DNA of 64,000 bases from Sinorhizobium mexicanum (GTDB lineage Bacteria; Pseudomonadota; Alphaproteobacteria; Rhizobiales; Rhizobiaceae), in the NCBI RefSeq assembly GCF_013488225.1, contig NZ_CP041238.1, positions 831,501-895,500 of the forward strand. Direction: 5' to 3'. This document shows positions 60,799 through 64,000 of the stretch, in pieces. The position numbers and the translations under genes are program-made. Numbering within the stretch: position 1 is the stretch's first letter; every line of letters starts with the position of its first letter. The notes beneath the pieces were generated by a model that saw nothing but the letters and a program-made list of their open reading frames with translations, was not told the origin of the DNA and made no database searches.

Positions 60799-62295
60799 TC
60801 ACAGAAACAGGCTGGCGAGGATGAGATAGACGAACGCCGAGAGCAGCGCCGATACCGGAAGCGTGATCACCCAGGCGGCAACGATCGTCAGGAAATGGGA
60901 GCGGCGCACGAGCCTGCGGCGGCGCACTTCCGCGAAATTCGCTTCGGCCTTCTCCATGAAATCGATGTGGCCGGTCTTGTGCCGGACATATTCGCGGCGG
61001 CGCACGGAGTGGCGTGTGTACCACTCGCGGAAGAAGCCGACCCCAAAGACTGCGCCGACCGCCGTGTGGGTAGAGCTGATCGGCAACCCGAGGGCTGAGG
61101 CGAGCAGCACGGTGACCGCCGTCGCCAGCGCAACGCAGAAGGCGCGCATCGGGTTGAGGCGGGTGATCTCCTCGCCGACGACACGGATCAGGAGCGGTCC
61201 GTAGAGGAGCAGGCCGAGCGAGATGCCGAGTGCGCCGATCAGCAGCACCCAAAAGGGTGCCCTCGCGCTTTCGGCCGGCACGGCGCCATTGACGGCGGAA
61301 ACAATCGCCGACAGCGGACCGATCGCGTTGGAGACGTCATTCGCTCCGTGTGCAAAGGAAAGCAGCGCCGCGGAAAATATCAGCGGCAGGCGGAACAGCT
61401 TGCGAAGGGACTGGTTGCGGTTGTCGAGCCCCTCCGACTGGCGGTGGATCCACGGCTTGCTCGACGCGTAACAGACGATGCCCGCGAACAGGCCGATCAG
61501 AAGGCCGGTCGAAAGCGACATGACGGCCACATGAACGAGGGCGAAAACGGCCACATAGGCGGTGAAAGTGCCCGCCGTCACACCCAGCACGATCGGCATC
61601 CAGCGTCGCGCGGCCTCGATCTTGTCCTGGCGATAGATGATGAATTCCTTGAGAAAGGCCAGGAAAATCGCTGCGATGGCGCCGCCAAGCAACGGCGATA
61701 TCGACCAGCTTGCGGTAATGCCGGCGAGAGCCCACCATTTGACACTGGAAAGACCGGCTGCGGTCATGCCGGCGCCGACGATGCCGCCGATGATCGAGTG
61801 CGTGGTAGATACCGGCGCACGCGAATAGGTGGCGATGTTGATCCAGGTTGCAGACGAGATCAGTGCGGCCATCATCACCCATACGAGCGCCTGAGGATCG
61901 ACGAGCCCGCCGTCGACGATGCCGGCCTCGATCGTAAGTGTGACCTTGCGTCCAGCAATCAACGCTCCCGCGATTTCGAAGACGGCCGCAATCCCCAGTG
62001 CGGTAGCCATCGTCATGGCTTTCGCGCCGACCGCCGCGCCGACGTTGTTCGTCACGTCGTTGGCACCGATGTTCATCGCCATGTAGGCAGCCACTGCCGC
62101 GGCTGTGACGACCACGGTCGTGCCGGCCGCACCGGTAAAATAGTATGCCGCAAAGCCCATGCTGAGCATCAGGAAGAGCAGCGCCAAGCCGGGGGCAGAC
62201 AGCTTGCGCCGCACATGATGTGACGCTTCCTCGGCAAGGCTGAGCTTGTCGAGGTCCTTGTCCAGGGTCAGCTTTTCCAGGCGCGGCTTGGCCAC
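60799..62295 (-). CDS. Inorganic phosphate transporter, PiT family
   Basis: 498 residues from GTG 62295 (GGAGACC upstream) with about ten membrane spans. Both PiT signature repeats are present: [20 protein letters not shown] near the N-terminus and [20 protein letters not shown] in the second half. A hydrophilic loop and a charged C-terminal region separate the halves. It should be a low-affinity phosphate (or metal-phosphate) symporter. No DUF47 partner gene is adjacent, unlike the orfA-pit operon known elsewhere in Sinorhizobium, so this is probably the second PiT protein. No Pho box was found upstream. Confidence 0.88.
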   Translation of the reverse strand: MAKPRLEKLTLDKDLDKLSLAEEASHHVRRKLSAPGLALLFLMLSMGFAAYYFTGAAGTTVVVTAAAVAAYMAMNIGANDVTNNVGAAVGAKAMTMATALGIAAVFEIAGALIAGRKVTLTIEAGIVDGGLVDPQALVWVMMAALISSATWINIATYSRAPVSTTHSIIGGIVGAGMTAAGLSSVKWWALAGITASWSISPLLGGAIAAIFLAFLKEFIIYRQDKIEAARRWMPIVLGVTAGTFTAYVAVFALVHVAVMSLSTGLLIGLFAGIVCYASSKPWIHRQSEGLDNRNQSLRKLFRLPLIFSAALLSFAHGANDVSNAIGPLSAIVSAVNGAVPAESARAPFWVLLIGALGISLGLLLYGPLLIRVVGEEITRLNPMRAFCVALATAVTVLLASALGLPISSTHTAVGAVFGVGFFREWYTRHSVRRREYVRHKTGHIDFMEKAEANFAEVRRRRLVRRSHFLTIVAAWVITLPVSALLSAFVYLILASLFL

Positions 62296-62430
62296 GGATA
62301 GGTCTCCATTGTCATCATCGCCAGTAGCGGTACGGGCGAGCGCGTTCAAGCGGAATTGAGGGGAGAACGGCCGCAATGGCCTATGGACGACTTCTCAAGT
62401 ATGGCTGATGCCGTCCGCCGACGTTCCGCG

Positions 62431-62946
62431 TCAGCCGTTTGCGCTCTTGGGAACGGATGCGGGCGTCGCCGCCATCCGTTCGCCGAAAGTCAGGATGAGG
62501 CTCTTCAGCGAGGGTTCGGCAACACGGGTTGCCGCCTCCTTGAAATCGACCCATTCAAGGCGTCGCGTGCCCTTTTCAGGGAAGTTCTTGCAGAAGTCAT
62601 CGACTTCGAGCGCATGCACTTGAACCTTGCAGGAGATCTTCAGGCCGTGGTTCATGCGCTTCTGGTAGACATAGGCGCCGACTGCAGTCTTCTGCGCCTT
62701 GCCTTTCACCCCGGCCTCTTCATAGGCCTCGCGTTCCGCGACCTCATGGGCCCGCTTGCCTTGCATCGGCCAGCCCTTGGGAATGACCCAGCGGCCGGTA
62801 TCGCGGCTGGTGATCAGGAGTATCTCCAGCGCACCCGTCTTCTTGCGCACTCGGTAACACAGCGCGGCATATTGCATGCGCGCGGGGCGACGCAGCATCA
62901 GATGCACATCAGCGGCCAACCGGTTCAGGAAGTTCAAGGGGTTCAA
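62431..62946 (-). CDS. NUDIX hydrolase
   Basis: 171 residues. The NUDIX box is GWPMQGKRAHEVAEREAYEE followed by AGV; the REAYEEAG core is intact while the first acidic position of the consensus is Lys, as in several diphosphoinositol-type relatives. NUDIX enzymes clean up nucleotide or diphosphate metabolites. An exact general-stress promoter (63113-63089) lies 142 bases upstream on the same strand, downstream of the GntR gene, suggesting stress-induced expression. Confidence 0.85.
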   Translation of the reverse strand: MNPLNFLNRLAADVHLMLRRPARMQYAALCYRVRKKTGALEILLITSRDTGRWVIPKGWPMQGKRAHEVAEREAYEEAGVKGKAQKTAVGAYVYQKRMNHGLKISCKVQVHALEVDDFCKNFPEKGTRRLEWVDFKEAATRVAEPSLKSLILTFGERMAATPASVPKSANG

Positions 62947-63088
62947 TACTCCTTACGCGAATCAAAAGGCATTAGCAGTGCTGCAAGTATGACTCGCCCA
63001 GCTTGCCTGTAAATGACGTTATACAGCCCATAAACGGCGAGATGACGGTGAGGTTCCGACGGGGGCATCGCTCATTGCGACTATACGT

Positions 63089-63113
63089 AACGCAGAGGCC
63101 CCGATCCTGTTCC
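63089..63113 (-). promoter_or_regulatory. RpoE2/EcfG-type promoter upstream of the NUDIX gene
   Basis: On the minus strand GGAAC (63113-63109), 16 bases, CGTT (63092-63089): an exact general-stress promoter match in the GntR-NUDIX gap, facing the NUDIX gene. Confidence 0.6.
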
Positions 63114-63156
63114 GACCCCGGCTAAAGCGCTTCTATGAATTTATGATGACAAAGCC

Positions 63157-63948
63157 CTAAGATCCGGCACGGTCCCGCTGCTGGAGCCGCAGCCGCGCGA
63201 TGCGCGCCCACTCGCCCGTGCGTTCCGCTTCGTATGCTGCGGCGGCCACGAAATCGATATGGCTTTGCGCTGCCATCTTGGCGGCCTCCGGATCACGGGC
63301 GATGATGGCGGCGTAGATGGCCTCATGTTGCGCGAGCAGCCGGTCGCGTGCGCCCGGAGCGCCGAACACCGACGTGCGGTGAAAGAATATCCCCTGGGTC
63401 AGAAGCCGGTAGCAGGCGCGCAGCGTATGCAGCAGGATGATATTATGCGCACTCTCGCCGATCGCATTATGCAGCTCAATGTCGGCCGCGAGTTCCTCGT
63501 CGAAATCGCCATTGCGGTGGGCGGCCCGCATCCTCTCGATGACGCGTGTGAGGATGTCGCGGTCGAAATCGGTGGCGCGGCTTGCCGCCAGCTCCGCCGT
63601 CAGACCCTCGAGCTCCCGCCGGTATTCGAGGTAGTCCTGCGTCGCCTTGTGGTGGCGCCCGATGAGCTCGATCAGCGGTTTTGAGAAGATCTGGCCGACC
63701 ACGTCGGCGACAAATGTGCCGCCGCCATGCCGGCTTTCCAATAGTCCGCGTGCCTCCAGCTCCTTGAGGGCTTCGCGCAGGATCGGTCTCGACACGTCGA
63801 AACGCTTCGACAGTTCCCGCTCGCCCGGCAACCGGTCGCCGTCACGCAACACGCCTTCGAGGATCAAAAGCTCGATCTGTTGCACGACCTCGTCCGCCGT
63901 GCGGCCGTGGCTGATGCGTGCATAGAGGTCGAGCTGGTCTTCAGTCAC
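63157..63948 (-). CDS. GntR-family (FadR/FCD) transcriptional regulator
   Basis: 263 residues. N-terminal GntR winged HTH (GVLRDGDRLPGERELSKRFD, then SRPILREALKELEARGLLES) and a C-terminal FCD effector domain with Asp/His metal ligands (DIELHNAIGE, LAQHEAIYAAI, SHIDFV). This LldR/GlcC/PdhR group usually senses small carboxylic acids such as lactate or glycolate. The ATG at 63948 opens a divergent region that runs off the window; in Sinorhizobium the neighbouring genes are glycolate oxidase genes (from memory), which would be the likely targets. Confidence 0.87.
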   Translation of the reverse strand: MTEDQLDLYARISHGRTADEVVQQIELLILEGVLRDGDRLPGERELSKRFDVSRPILREALKELEARGLLESRHGGGTFVADVVGQIFSKPLIELIGRHHKATQDYLEYRRELEGLTAELAASRATDFDRDILTRVIERMRAAHRNGDFDEELAADIELHNAIGESAHNIILLHTLRACYRLLTQGIFFHRTSVFGAPGARDRLLAQHEAIYAAIIARDPEAAKMAAQSHIDFVAAAAYEAERTGEWARIARLRLQQRDRAGS

Positions 63949-64000
63949 GGCAATGTCTCCTGCTGGAGGGAAGACCCTTTACGCCTTATCCTCCATGCCG

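Overview
The window looks like a piece of the main chromosome of an alphaproteobacterium of the Sinorhizobium/Ensifer group. The support is high GC content, a recognisable set of genes (aceA with an ScfR/RamB-type regulator, cbrA, phaP, iolA, rirA, dppABCDF, a PhyR/NepR pair, guaB, gshA), a tRNA-His with the alphaproteobacterial A73 form, and many copies of RIME-like mosaic repeats. From memory the gene order resembles the S. meliloti chromosome. The species cannot be named from this sequence alone. There are no nod, nif or plasmid functions.

Layout. 0-3 kb: start of aceA, its divergent regulator and a fatty acid desaturase. 3-7.4 kb: polyamine ABC transporter potFGHI. 7.5-17.7 kb: AsmA-like protein, acetoacetyl-CoA synthetase, a two-domain ferric iron permease, the cell-cycle/symbiosis kinase CbrA and a phasin. 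17.9-20 kb: tRNA-His and an RTX exoprotein. 20-25 kb: LysR regulator, iolA, and a DUF898/M48 peptidase pair. 25-28 kb: iron-binding protein, rirA, a lone receiver protein and a LuxR protein. 28.6-34.2 kb: dppABCDF. 34.3-45.2 kb: a run of small stress-type and membrane genes around a PhyR/NepR pair (rsiB2/rsiA2), interrupted by an 838-bp IS5-family element. 45.3-49.9 kb: tRNA-Gln, ppx, rlmE, a VOC protein and an MFS exporter. 50-57 kb: Tat-exported metallo-hydrolase, guaB, a MAPEG remnant, alcohol dehydrogenase, dienelactone hydrolase, LysR and DUF1127. 57-64 kb: DUF937-like protein, gshA, rsmE, a phosphate permease, a NUDIX hydrolase and a GntR regulator.

The most interesting signal is regulatory. 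Six intergenic sites match exactly the general-stress (RpoE2/EcfG) promoter form GGAAC-N16/17-CGTT, and a seventh matches with one change. Five of the six exact sites and the imperfect one lie between 34.8 and 44.6 kb, around the PhyR/NepR genes that control that sigma factor. Four sit almost the same distance (30-33 bases) ahead of a small ORF, which supports four tiny genes. Other sites fit the genes they face: a TTAA-N7-TTAA CtrA box before cbrA, an Irr-type dyad before rirA, tandem TGCA-rich dyads over the phaP promoter, and a FixK/FNR box before the alcohol dehydrogenase.

Intergenic DNA is rich in structure: twelve RIME-like elements, two copies of a second two-hairpin repeat, three of a short palindrome, a 22-bp perfect hairpin, and intrinsic terminators, some of which have no obvious gene and may end small RNAs. 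All calls were made by eye from the sequence and from remembered family knowledge; no database was searched.
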